Source of the DNA: Kibdelosporangium philippinense
Lineage (GTDB): Bacteria; Actinomycetota; Actinomycetes; Mycobacteriales; Pseudonocardiaceae
Length of the DNA stretch: 64,000 nucleotides
NCBI RefSeq assembly: GCF_021390435.2
Contig: NZ_JAJVCN010000002.1
Coordinates: 1,116,001-1,180,000 of the forward strand
Direction: 5' to 3'
How positions within the stretch are numbered: position 1 is the stretch's first letter; every line of letters begins with the position of its first letter. This document shows positions 1 to 7,775 of this stretch, piece by piece. A model generated the notes under the pieces. That model did not search any database and had not been told where the DNA came from. It saw only the letters and a list, made by a program, of their open reading frames with translations. The position numbers were made by a program, and so were the translations under genes.

Positions 1-2
1 AG

Positions 3-527
3 TTGGTGGGCGGAGTGGCCGATGCCCCACAACCCGGTTTGGTCCTCGACGTCGCAACCGGAACAGGTGCCGCGGCTTTCGCGGCCGTGCAACACCTGGG
101 TGCACGCTCAGTAGTCGCCCTGGACCTGTCGCCGAAGATGATCGACCGCGCGAAGGTGAAAGCCGCCGTTCAAGACCCGTTGCGCGCGATCACCTGGCAT
201 GTCGGACCTGCCGTACCCGCGCCCGTTCCAGCCGCGAGCACGGATCTGGTCGTGTGCGCGTCCTCTTTGCACTTCCTTGGCGCATCGGCATTGAAAGACT
301 GGCAGCGCGTTTTGAAACCCTCTGGCCTGTTGGCCTTCAGCATGCCGCTGGCATCGACTTTCACGCCGTCGCCCGCGTTCGCTTCTTTGCTGGCAACAGA
401 CATTCCGTTGCCAGCGTCGGTGGACGAAGCCGCGGCCATCGCGGTGCACGCGGGGTTTTCCGACGTGGTCGCGCATCGGCTTGAGGTTTCGTCGCGTGTG
501 GTGTTCCTGGTGTACGCCGCGAGTTGA
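3..527 (+). CDS. Class I SAM-dependent methyltransferase, 5'-truncated by the window edge
   Basis: The visible 174 residues begin just before motif I of a Rossmann-fold methyltransferase (VLDVATGTGAAAF), followed by the acidic SAM-ribose loop ALDLSP and a motif IV-like stretch DLVVCASSLHFL. This is the UbiE/Methyltransf_11 type of fold, which transfers a methyl group from S-adenosylmethionine. The substrate cannot be read from the sequence. The first in-frame TTG lies at the very edge and nothing upstream is visible, so the true N-terminus is probably missing. The gene ends about 110 bp before two unrelated small secreted-protein genes. Confidence 0.8.
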   Translation: MVGGVADAPQPGLVLDVATGTGAAAFAAVQHLGARSVVALDLSPKMIDRAKVKAAVQDPLRAITWHVGPAVPAPVPAASTDLVVCASSLHFLGASALKDWQRVLKPSGLLAFSMPLASTFTPSPAFASLLATDIPLPASVDEAAAIAVHAGFSDVVAHRLEVSSRVVFLVYAAS

Positions 528-637
528 CCCCAGATTGCCGGGAAATCATCCCGGCCGATATGAGAACAGGCGCCCTGTGCCTGGCGTGCCAGTTCTCCGA
601 CGATCGGAGTTCCTCCTGCTGAGAAAGGAAGGACCCG

Positions 638-862
638 ATGAAGCTCAGAATTCTGGCCGCGACAGCCGCCGCGGCAGGCGCGCTCGCCGTGCTGCCCGTC
701 GGCATCGCGACCGCCGCCCCAGCTTGTTGCCCGCCGGGAAAGTCCCTCGAAGGCGAATTCCCGACCCGCGCACAGTGTGAAGCGGCCCGGCCGTTCGACA
801 TCACGTCATCGTGCAAGTGGAACTCAAACACGGGCCTGTGGGAATTGTGGGTGAGCAACTGA
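638..862 (+). CDS. Small secreted Cys-rich protein A
   Basis: A 74-residue product with a classical signal peptide (MKLR, hydrophobic Ala/Leu core, cleavage after about residue 27 at ATAAP). The mature part has four cysteines: a CC pair right after the cleavage site, one in the AQCEAAR helix and one in SSCKW. AGAAAGGAAGG lies just upstream of the ATG, supporting the start. The mature part is about 48 residues and shares the layout CC-PP-K-L-G-(F/Y)PT-C-C-GLWEL with the next gene, so the two are paralogues. I do not recognise the family; a secreted toxin, inhibitor or signalling peptide are all possible. The TGA stop overlaps the next ATG. Confidence 0.7.
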   Translation: MKLRILAATAAAAGALAVLPVGIATAAPACCPPGKSLEGEFPTRAQCEAARPFDITSSCKWNSNTGLWELWVSN

Positions 863-1074
863 TGATCCGTACGGTGATGGCGGCCGTGGTAGCCGCAGGC
901 GCACTCGCTTTGGTGCCGTCAGGAACGGCTGCGGCCTGCTGCAAACCACCGAAGTTCCTCGTCGGCGTGTACCCCACGCTGGCCGAGTGCCAAGCGCACC
1001 AGACCCCGGTCGGCGAGTGCAAGCGACTGGGCGACGGCAGGTGGGGGCTCTACGAGATGGCCGACCCGGTCTGA
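862..1074 (+). CDS. Small secreted Cys-rich protein B (paralogue of A)
   Basis: The 70-residue product starts at the ATG that overlaps the previous stop (TGATG), so the pair is translationally coupled. It has a signal peptide (MIRTVMAAVVAAGALALVPSGTAA) and a mature part beginning ACCKPPKFLVGVYPTLAEC. Four cysteines keep nearly the same spacing as in protein A, and both end near a G-L-(W/Y)-E motif. Disulfide bonding outside the cell is likely from the pattern. Function is unknown. Confidence 0.7.
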   Translation: MIRTVMAAVVAAGALALVPSGTAAACCKPPKFLVGVYPTLAECQAHQTPVGECKRLGDGRWGLYEMADPV

Positions 1075-1093
1075 GACCTGGCCCGCCGCGTCT

Positions 1094-1489
1094 TCACCGC
1101 GGCGGGCTCGCTTCGTACACCTGGACGATCGACGCGACAACGTCCACTTCAGTCGGGCCGACAATGCGTACCCAGACCAGTTCATGATCAACGCCCTGGC
1201 ACTTGGCGATCGCCCAAGACTCGGGTGACGGCGGCAGGTGGGTCAGCGAGATCTCGTCGACGAAGCCGGGGCCCAGCTCACGTGGCTTCGTCATGGCCAG
1301 GGAATAGATGCCGGACATCGAGATGATCACGTCAGGTTTGCCCGTGCCACGAGTGGACATCAGGGCGACTTCCATCGAGTCCTCATCCCCGAACGCGACG
1401 ACCGTAACCCGTTCAATGAAGTACCCGACACATCCGGACAAGGCCCGTGCCTCGTCCTCCCACCGGTTCCCGACCACGCCGCCGGTCAT
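1094..1489 (-). CDS. Hypothetical protein, third gene of an RHH-headed operon
   Basis: A 131-residue protein with no signal peptide or membrane segment and a mixed alpha/beta look. I recognise no family. GGGGA lies just before the ATG at 1489, and the gene starts 21 bp after the stop of the upstream gene, so the two are co-transcribed. With the 258-residue protein and the small ribbon-helix-helix-like protein it forms a compact three-gene unit of the size seen in toxin-antitoxin-like modules. No catalytic motif supports a toxin role, so this is only context. Confidence 0.55.
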   Translation of the reverse strand: MTGGVVGNRWEDEARALSGCVGYFIERVTVVAFGDEDSMEVALMSTRGTGKPDVIISMSGIYSLAMTKPRELGPGFVDEISLTHLPPSPESWAIAKCQGVDHELVWVRIVGPTEVDVVASIVQVYEASPPR

Positions 1490-1510
1490 ATTCCCCTGCC
1501 CACAAAGTGA

Positions 1511-2266
1511 TCAGTCCGCGTCCTCAAGCAGACGCGCCGCCGCAAGCGGATCCATGCAGTTCGAATACACCTGCTCGCCAGGTGCGAGCGGTCGATCCGG
1601 CATCGCGAATTCGGGATACCAGCCGAACTTGTCACACCCAGGCACAAGCTCGAGAGTCAGCACGAGCAAGCCGTGTGGAATCGAACCAACGATCCTCAGT
1701 GCCACGTATGTGGCGTGATCATCGCTAGCCTGCACGACGATGCCGAGTACCGCGCCCGGGATCTCAGCGACGTGTTCCTTGCCGTCAAGCAATGACGCAC
1801 AGACCAGCCGACGCACAACGACCCGGAGATCACGGACCATCCGGATCGCGGCCTCGGCCCGATACCGATCGAAATCGTCGTCGTTCGCCAGCCAGTCCTG
1901 ACAAGAAGTCTGAGTCGCAGAAACGACACCAGATTCCGCGTTCCGGCGGGCTCTGGAGGCTCTCGCAGCAGTCGCGAACGCCTCGTAGAAGTCGTTTCGA
2001 CTGCCTTCCTGCCTTATCCCCGCCGCGACAAGCCAACTGGGCTCGCCGACGTCATGGACCGCACCACGCCACCGTTGCACTTTGACCTTGAACAGGACGA
2101 CGTCGTCGATCGAACGAATCCTTTCGCGACTGCCGATCGGTCCCGCGAACTGTTCGTTCGCTTTACTGACAAGCGGATGATCGACCTCGTCCAACGGTAC
2201 GTCGATTGACGGAACGCGCAGCAGCAGATCGTCACGAAGACATCGGAGTGTCGGGCGGACGGTCAT
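1511..2266 (-). CDS. Hypothetical protein, second gene of an RHH-headed operon
   Basis: About 251 residues from the ATG at 2266; a TTG at 2287 would add seven residues. Either start overlaps the end of the upstream RHH-like gene by 35-56 bp, so coupling is likely. The protein is soluble, rich in acidic and Arg residues (QDWLANDDDFDRYRAEAAIRM), with a C-terminal half that reads as beta strands (GAVLGIVVQASDDHATYVALRIVG). No family was recognised. Possible roles include an effector or immunity-type partner of the RHH protein, without direct support. Confidence 0.55.
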   Translation of the reverse strand: MTVRPTLRCLRDDLLLRVPSIDVPLDEVDHPLVSKANEQFAGPIGSRERIRSIDDVVLFKVKVQRWRGAVHDVGEPSWLVAAGIRQEGSRNDFYEAFATAARASRARRNAESGVVSATQTSCQDWLANDDDFDRYRAEAAIRMVRDLRVVVRRLVCASLLDGKEHVAEIPGAVLGIVVQASDDHATYVALRIVGSIPHGLLVLTLELVPGCDKFGWYPEFAMPDRPLAPGEQVYSNCMDPLAAARLLEDAD

Positions 2267-2537
2267 CGGCTTCGGGAACACCACCAAGTTCGTCGAGCCG
2301 CTCCCTGGATATGCCGGTCAGCAATGCCACGCGACTCACATCCGTGCCGTCGAGCGCCTGCATGGTGCGACGCAACGCGGCATTGATCTCGTGTCGTCGC
2401 GCACCTAAATACTCCCGGACTGCGGCCGCGAGCAGGTCCTTCTGCGACATCCGCAATGCGGTGGCTCCGTGCGCGATCAAGGCGTGGGTCTCTTGATCGA
2501 CCTTGACCGGGGACGACGGACTCGCCACGTGCACCAC
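2232..2537 (-). CDS. Ribbon-helix-helix-like small protein (CopG/antitoxin type)
   Basis: A 101-residue protein whose first 60 residues fit a ribbon-helix-helix DNA-binding fold: a strand (VKVDQETHALIAHGATAL) followed by helices (SQKDLLAAAVREYLGARRHEINAALRRTMQAL). Such proteins usually repress their own operon. The gene is first in a leftward operon of three and its 3' end overlaps the next gene. The upstream region holds direct and inverted GGTACC/GGGTACC sequences (about 2541-2563) that could be the operator; this is an inference. The C-terminal 30 residues are Pro/Asp-rich and look disordered. Confidence 0.55.
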   Translation of the reverse strand: MVHVASPSSPVKVDQETHALIAHGATALRMSQKDLLAAAVREYLGARRHEINAALRRTMQALDGTDVSRVALLTGISRERLDELGGVPEADDRPPDTPMSS

Positions 2538-2607
2538 CTCCGGTACCCAATGCTACTTGGGTACCAGGGCGAGCTCAACTGGCGACCAGTCGATCCACCA
2601 GCAGTAG

Positions 2608-2871
2608 TCAAACGGACTTGAACTCAACGGATAGCCGCATGTCCAAGGCAACAGCGATTCGCTCAAGCACCGGCAATGTCGGCACCGTGCCGCCCGCCTC
2701 GAATCGCGCCAGCGCGGACTGTGTCATGCCTACACGGTTTGCCAGTTCCGTCTGCGACCAGCCACGTTGTTCACGCTGGGCCCGTACTTCGGCGCCTAGC
2801 TCGAACGCGATGCCGCGAAGAGGAAAACACCCGGATGTGTCACGATTGCGGCCATGACGCGCACGCTGCAC
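2608..2871 (-). CDS. XRE-family helix-turn-helix protein, probably an orphan or N-terminally eroded antitoxin
   Basis: The clear part is a C-terminal XRE HTH: GAEVRAQREQRGWSQTELANRVGMTQSALARFEAGG, followed by TLPVLERIAVALDMRLSVEF. This is typical of HigA-like antitoxins. No toxin gene adjoins it. The only in-frame start upstream of the HTH is a GTG at 2871, inside the start of the divergent gene, and no ribosome binding site is visible. It may therefore be a remnant whose N-terminus and partner toxin were lost. The start coordinate is uncertain. Confidence 0.45.
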   Translation of the reverse strand: MQRARHGRNRDTSGCFPLRGIAFELGAEVRAQREQRGWSQTELANRVGMTQSALARFEAGGTVPTLPVLERIAVALDMRLSVEFKSV

Positions 2872-3426
2872 CTCGCTGGGGACCCGGAAGCCGACGCGCT
2901 GCTGGCCAAGGAGCCGCTCGCGTTGCTGATCGGCATGCTGCTCGACCAGCAGATCGCCATGGAGGTGGCGTTCAAGGGGCCGCAGAAACTCGTCGACCGG
3001 CTCGGCAAACTCGACGTGCACGAGATCGCCGAGTACGACCCGGAAGCGTTCGCGACCCTGGCGACCACGCCACCAGCCATCCACCGGTACGGCGGATCGA
3101 TGGCGAAACGGGTGCAAGCCTTGTGCCAGTTCATTGTCGAGACGTATGACGGCAAGGCCGACCGGATCTGGAAGCAGGGTAAGCCGGACGGCCCGGAGAT
3201 CCTCAAGCGGCTCAAGGCGTTGCCGGGTTATGGCGAGCAGAAGGCCAAGATCTTCCTTGCGCTGCTTGGCAAGCAGTTCGGGTTGAAGGCTGAGGGGTGG
3301 CGCGAGGCCGCTGGCGCGTATGGCGAGGAGGGGTCGCGCCGGTCGATCGCCGACGTCACCGACGACACCTCACTGCAGGAAGTCCGCTCGTTCAAGAAGG
3401 CAGCAAAGGCCGCCGCCAAGTCGTGA
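2854..3426 (+). CDS. HhH-GPD-type base-excision DNA repair protein
   Basis: A 190-residue protein of the helix-hairpin-helix/GPD type found in actinobacteria. Residues about 110-130 (EILKRLKALPGYGEQKAKIFLALLG) form the HhH motif, with the LPGYG hairpin that contacts DNA backbone. The opening segment (LAKEPLALLIGMLLDQQIAMEVAF) matches the helical core of Nth/MutY-like glycosylases. The Lys/Ala-rich tail may add DNA affinity. It has no iron-sulfur cysteine cluster. The glycosylase substrate is not predictable. The ATG overlaps the putative start of the divergent HTH gene. Confidence 0.8.
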   Translation: MTRTLHLAGDPEADALLAKEPLALLIGMLLDQQIAMEVAFKGPQKLVDRLGKLDVHEIAEYDPEAFATLATTPPAIHRYGGSMAKRVQALCQFIVETYDGKADRIWKQGKPDGPEILKRLKALPGYGEQKAKIFLALLGKQFGLKAEGWREAAGAYGEEGSRRSIADVTDDTSLQEVRSFKKAAKAAAKS

Positions 3427-3473
3427 CTACCTCTTGTGTCCGGTTTTACTCTGGATGACCGGAGGTGAGAACC

Positions 3474-3665
3474 ATGCAAGCGACGGTGGGTGACCGGCTT
3501 CTCGTCCACGGCAAGAATGTGGGCCTTGCCGACAAGCATGGCGAGATCATCGAAGTGCGCGGCGACAACGGCGCGCCGCCTTATCTCGTCCGATTCGCGG
3601 ATGGTCACGAAGGTCTGGTGTTCCCCGGCCCTGACTGCGTTGTGGAACGGGTAACCGGATCCTGA
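3474..3665 (+). CDS. DUF1918 domain protein
   Basis: A 63-residue soluble protein with the DUF1918 layout: ATVGDRLLVHGKNVGLADKHGEIIEV, then PPYLVRFADGHEGLVFPGPD. These are small SH3-like beta barrels common in actinobacteria and of unknown function. I chose the ATG at 3474 because GGAGG at 3461-3465 is ideally spaced from it; a GTG at 3465 would lie within the binding site. Confidence 0.85.
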   Translation: MQATVGDRLLVHGKNVGLADKHGEIIEVRGDNGAPPYLVRFADGHEGLVFPGPDCVVERVTGS

Positions 3666-3679
3666 CCCGGCCCAAGCAG

Positions 3680-4495
3680 CTAGCCGACAACCGTTTCCGC
3701 CAGGTCGTCGGCGAGCTGCCGGGTCGCGGCCGCCACACCTGACCATCGGCGAGACAGGTCAAGGTCGAACTCGAGCGGCCGTCCCCGCACGTCCAACATC
3801 ACCCCGCCAGCCGACGGCAAGGTCACCATGGCCGCGGCCAAGTCCATGATCCGATGGGTGTCCGACCCTGGGTCGACGAATGCGTCCATCGAGCCTTCGG
3901 CCACCAACGCGGTCTCCAAGCACGTTGTCGACAGCACCCGGACCCGGTCGACCCGCGAAGCCACCCGCAGCCAAGCATCCATACTGTTGTCCTTGGGCCG
4001 CAACATGGCGATGGAGGCACCGTCCACAGTGGTCCGCCTCGAGGTCTGGTACGGCGTCGGTTGCCCCGCCAAAGCCCACCACGCCCGCCCGGTGTCGAGC
4101 CACACCGTCAAAGCCTCAGTCGCCACACCATCCCGGAACACGGCACCCGCGAAACACGACAACGGCACGCCCATCGCCGCGTTCGCCGATCCGTCCATCG
4201 GGTCGATCACCAGGGTCACGGCCGAACCGTGGTCTACGAAGCCGGCTTCCTCACTCAACAGGTTGACCTGGGCCGCGTCGATCACGTCGATGATCGCTGC
4301 TTCGACCAACGCGTCGACTCGCATGGTTGGGGTGCCGTCCGCGCCGGTTGCGACCTCTTCGGCCAGTTCTCGGCGTGGGAAACGGGCCCTTGCTGCGCCG
4401 TACGCGGCTGCGGCTGCCCGTGCGGCGTCGGCGAGCGGGGAGTAGACGCCGTCCGGCAGGCTTGGCTCGGGCACCGGCCACGTGATCATCGACAT
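3680..4495 (-). CDS. Inositol monophosphatase-family phosphatase
   Basis: A 271-residue protein of the metal-dependent phosphatase superfamily that includes IMPase, FBPase and CysQ. The metal-binding motif is DPMDGSANA (residues about 97-105), with an upstream acidic SEEAG and a C-terminal DTHRIMDLAAAMVTLPSAGG in the position of the conserved W/S-DxAAG motif. The DPMDGSANA variant differs from the usual DPIDGT-N, so substrate preference may differ from inositol-1-phosphate. It is a single gene with a tail-to-tail neighbour (DUF1918) and a head-to-head neighbour (the response regulator). Confidence 0.8.
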   Translation of the reverse strand: MSMITWPVPEPSLPDGVYSPLADAARAAAAAYGAARARFPRRELAEEVATGADGTPTMRVDALVEAAIIDVIDAAQVNLLSEEAGFVDHGSAVTLVIDPMDGSANAAMGVPLSCFAGAVFRDGVATEALTVWLDTGRAWWALAGQPTPYQTSRRTTVDGASIAMLRPKDNSMDAWLRVASRVDRVRVLSTTCLETALVAEGSMDAFVDPGSDTHRIMDLAAAMVTLPSAGGVMLDVRGRPLEFDLDLSRRWSGVAAATRQLADDLAETVVG

Positions 4496-4561
4496 GACTT
4501 GAACGGTACGCCCGGGAACGGGACTAGCCTCCTAAACGTTGCGTAACCAGAAGGAGGCGTT

Positions 4562-5248
4562 GTGCAACATACGGGGGATGGTCAGCACCTGCTGGTGGTA
4601 GACGACGAGCCCGGAATCACCGAACTGTTGTCCACCACGCTCAACCTCGCCGGTTACCGCGTCTCGACGGTTGGCTCCGGCCACGCGGCGCTGAACGCGG
4701 TCGAGGCTGAGCGGCCTGACATGGTCATTCTGGACGTGATGCTGCCCGATATGGACGGTTTCACCGTATGCCGCAGGCTCAACGAGCGCGGGCACGCGCC
4801 GCCCGTACTGTTCCTGACGGCGCGCGGGTCGGTCGAGGACACCGTGACCGGGCTGCGGATCGGGGGCGACGACTACGTCACCAAGCCGTTTCACGTCGTT
4901 GAACTGCTGGCCAGGGTGCAGGCGCTGCTGCGCAGGTCCGGCAACGGGGTCGGTGAGCCGGTGCTGCGCTGCGCCGACCTGGTTCTCGACGAGACCAAAT
5001 TCCAGGCTGTCCGCGACGATGAAGCGCTCGATCTGACGCCAACCGAGTACAAACTGTTGCGCTACCTGATGGTCAATGCCGGTCAGGTGATGACGAAGGA
5101 ACAGATCCTGCAACACGTCTGGCAGCACGAGTTCGGCGAAGGCGTGGTCGAGAAACTCGTCTCCCGGTTGCGCCACAAGGTCGACGCTGGCCGTCGCCCG
5201 TTGATCCACACGGTCCGCGGCTTCGGCTACCGGATCGCTGAAGCCTGA
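4562..5248 (+). CDS. OmpR/PhoB-family response regulator
   Basis: A 228-residue transcription factor. The receiver domain shows the acidic pair (VVDDEPG), the phospho-acceptor Asp58 in VILDVMLPD, Thr86 in FLTA and Lys108 in VTKPF. The C-terminal winged helix (about 130-226) contains LTPTEYKLLRYLMVNAGQVMTKEQIL and the ending VRGFGYRI. The start is GTG at 4562 with AAGGAGG ten bases upstream. Its stop overlaps the start of the histidine kinase (TGATG), so the two form a two-component system. Confidence 0.93.
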   Translation: MQHTGDGQHLLVVDDEPGITELLSTTLNLAGYRVSTVGSGHAALNAVEAERPDMVILDVMLPDMDGFTVCRRLNERGHAPPVLFLTARGSVEDTVTGLRIGGDDYVTKPFHVVELLARVQALLRRSGNGVGEPVLRCADLVLDETKFQAVRDDEALDLTPTEYKLLRYLMVNAGQVMTKEQILQHVWQHEFGEGVVEKLVSRLRHKVDAGRRPLIHTVRGFGYRIAEA

Positions 5249-6525
5249 TGCCGCGCAAAGGAATCCGGGCTGTCCGCGGCCGGTTGCTGTTCGGCTTGAT
5301 CTCGCTGACCCTGCTGGCCATGGCGATCATCGACGTCGCCGCGCTGTTCGTCGTCGACCTGTACGCGCTCAACCGCGTCGAACGCACCCTCACCGAGGTG
5401 CAGCGATCCTTGCCGATCATCGGCAACCGGCCGATCAACGTGGAAGGCGTCACGCTCGAACAGCAACTGCCGGAAGGCTTCTTCGCGTCCGTCGTCACCG
5501 AGGACAGGCGCGTGCTGACCACGGCGAAGGCCAACCTGCTGTCCGGGGAAACGATCACCGCGCCGCAGATTCCCGACCCGCTGCCGGCCGGTTGGGCCGA
5601 CCGGCCGGTCACTGTGTCCTCTTCGGACACCCAGTTCCGGGTGCAGACCTTCGATCTCGGCACGAACGCGGCGATCAACCTGCCAGGCACGAGCGTGCCG
5701 GTGCGGTTCAGGTACGTGATCGTCGGCGGCAGTCTCGGGCCAGGCGAGGACGCCGTCCATCAGCTGCTGGTGTTCGAGCTGATCGCGACCGGAGCCGCGG
5801 TCGTGGCGGTGACCGTGTTCGGCATCCACGTACTCAACAGATCCCTGCGCGAACAGCGGAACATGGAAACGCGGCTGCTCGAGTTCCTCGCCGCGGCCTC
5901 GCACGAACTGCGCTCGCCGCTGACCACGATCCGCGGCTGGGCCGAGCTGCAGCGCGTGTCCGGCGAACCGGAGCTGGCCGAGAAGGCGCTGAGCCGGATC
6001 GAGAAGGAAGCCACCCGGATGAACTCGCTTGTCGATCAGCTGCTCGAACTGAGCCGCCTCGATCTGAACCGGAAGTTCGCCCGCGAGCCGGTCGACATCC
6101 GCCGCATCGCCGCCGAACTCGTCGCGGACACATCAGCGTTGATGCCGGACAGGGAGATCACCCTGGACGCACCGGCCGAAACGATCATCCAAGGCGACGA
6201 AACCCTGCTGCGGCACGTGCTCGGGAACTTGATGAGCAACGCCTTGCGGCACACGCCAGACGGCACGCCGATCACGGTCAGCGTGCACGGAAACCGGCTG
6301 TCGGTCGCCGACAAAGGGCCAGGAATGGCGCCGGAGACGGCGGCCCGCGTCTTCGAACGCTTCTACCGCGCGGAAAGCCGCTCTGGCGGCTCCGGGCTTG
6401 GTCTGGCGATCGCGCGTGGCATCGTGCAGGCACACGGCGGCGACATCAGCGTGACCACGAAGCTCGGTGAAGGCAGCACATTCACCGTTGAGCTGCCGAC
6501 GGTCAGCAGTTCGTCAGGTAAGTGA
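5248..6525 (+). CDS. Sensor histidine kinase, partner of the preceding regulator
   Basis: A 425-residue membrane kinase. The first membrane segment is at about residues 12-35 and the second at about 172-195, enclosing a roughly 135-residue extracytoplasmic sensor. The cytoplasmic part has the H-box SHELRSPLTTIRG with the phospho-accepting His, the N-box NLMSNALRHTPDGT, the G1 box DKGPGMAP, the F-box FERFYRAES and the G2 box GSGLGLAI. The architecture and its SGGSGLGLAI ending resemble TrcS/PrrB-type actinobacterial kinases. Two P450 genes follow 60 bp later and may be part of its regulon, which is inference. Confidence 0.92.
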   Translation: MPRKGIRAVRGRLLFGLISLTLLAMAIIDVAALFVVDLYALNRVERTLTEVQRSLPIIGNRPINVEGVTLEQQLPEGFFASVVTEDRRVLTTAKANLLSGETITAPQIPDPLPAGWADRPVTVSSSDTQFRVQTFDLGTNAAINLPGTSVPVRFRYVIVGGSLGPGEDAVHQLLVFELIATGAAVVAVTVFGIHVLNRSLREQRNMETRLLEFLAAASHELRSPLTTIRGWAELQRVSGEPELAEKALSRIEKEATRMNSLVDQLLELSRLDLNRKFAREPVDIRRIAAELVADTSALMPDREITLDAPAETIIQGDETLLRHVLGNLMSNALRHTPDGTPITVSVHGNRLSVADKGPGMAPETAARVFERFYRAESRSGGSGLGLAIARGIVQAHGGDISVTTKLGEGSTFTVELPTVSSSSGK

Positions 6526-6585
6526 CAGGGACAGGTCAGGTTCACCCGGAAACGTCGAGAGTGACGACTGCCGAGGAGTGAACGA

Positions 6586-7767
6586 ATGACCGACACCCTG
6601 TCCGGGATCCCCCAGCTGCCGGTGGATCGGGTCAATCCCCTTGATCCGCCGAGGGAGCTCTACGAGCGCGGCCCGTTGAGCAGACTGACCTTCACACGCG
6701 GCGAGATCGGCTGGCTGGTCACCACCCACGAGCTGGCCAGGGCGGTGCTCGCGGACCAGCGGTTCAGCACCCGCAACGAGCTCAACGCGTCGGTGATCAG
6801 CAACCAGTACGACAAAGATCCAGCGAAACCGGGGCTGTTCCTCGCCCAGGACCCACCCGACCACACCCGCTACCGGCGGCTGCTGACCGGCCAGTTCACC
6901 GTGCGCCGGATGAACCAGCTGATCCCACGCATCCAGCAGGTCGCCGACGAGCACGCCGCGGCCATGCGTGAGCTCGGTCCGCCGGTCGATCTGGTGCAGG
7001 CGTACGCGTTACCGATTCCCTCGTTCGTGATCTGCGAGATCCTCGGGGTGCCGTACGAGGACCGCTCGGGTTTCCATCGCGACAGCCACACCATGCTCGA
7101 CCTGACCAGGACGCAGGAAGAGGTCAAGGCCGCGGTCGAGAGCATCGAGGACTACCTGCTGCAGCTGGTCAAGGCCAAGCGGGTCAAGCCGAGCGACGAC
7201 ATGCTCGGCGGCCTGATCGCCGAGGACGGGCTCAGCGACGAGGAAATCGCCACAATGGGTTTCCTGCTGCTGCTCGCCGGGCACGAGACGACGGCGAACA
7301 TGTTGGGGCTCGGCACTTTCACGTTGCTGACCAACCCTGAGCAGCTGGCGCTGCTGCGCGAGGACCCCAGCCTTGTCGACAACGCGGTCGAGGAGCTGCT
7401 CAGGTATCTGACGATCATCCACTTTGGAACGACAAGGGCCGCGCTGGAAGACGTCGAACTCGACGGCCAGCTGATCAAGGCAGGCGAGACGGTGGCGATC
7501 TCACTGTCCGCGGCCAACCGTGACCCGATGCGGTTCGTCGACCCGGATCGCCTGTCGCTCAAGGGAAGCCCGACTGGTCACGTCGCCTTCGGGCACGGCA
7601 TCCACCAATGCCTCGGCCAGCAGCTCGCCCGTATCGAGATGCGCATCGGCTTCGCCACCCTGCTGCGCGAATTCCCCACGCTGCGGCTGGCGACGCCGCC
7701 GCAGGACGTCCGGTTGCGCGACCAGATGGCGATCTTCGGCGTCCACGAACTCCCTGTGACCTGGTGA
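6586..7767 (+). CDS. Cytochrome P450, CYP105-like (first of a tandem pair)
   Basis: A 393-residue soluble bacterial P450. The I-helix oxygen-activation motif is AGHETT (about residue 231), the K-helix ExxR lies in EELLRY (about 268), and the heme-thiolate loop is FGHGIHQCLG with the ligand Cys at about 341. The SVICEILGVP-type helix and the overall layout are those of CYP105-type enzymes. These take electrons from a ferredoxin; no ferredoxin gene is adjacent. It shares long identical blocks with the next gene. Substrate is unknown. Confidence 0.92.
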   Translation: MTDTLSGIPQLPVDRVNPLDPPRELYERGPLSRLTFTRGEIGWLVTTHELARAVLADQRFSTRNELNASVISNQYDKDPAKPGLFLAQDPPDHTRYRRLLTGQFTVRRMNQLIPRIQQVADEHAAAMRELGPPVDLVQAYALPIPSFVICEILGVPYEDRSGFHRDSHTMLDLTRTQEEVKAAVESIEDYLLQLVKAKRVKPSDDMLGGLIAEDGLSDEEIATMGFLLLLAGHETTANMLGLGTFTLLTNPEQLALLREDPSLVDNAVEELLRYLTIIHFGTTRAALEDVELDGQLIKAGETVAISLSAANRDPMRFVDPDRLSLKGSPTGHVAFGHGIHQCLGQQLARIEMRIGFATLLREFPTLRLATPPQDVRLRDQMAIFGVHELPVTW

Positions 7768-7775
7768 GGTACCCG

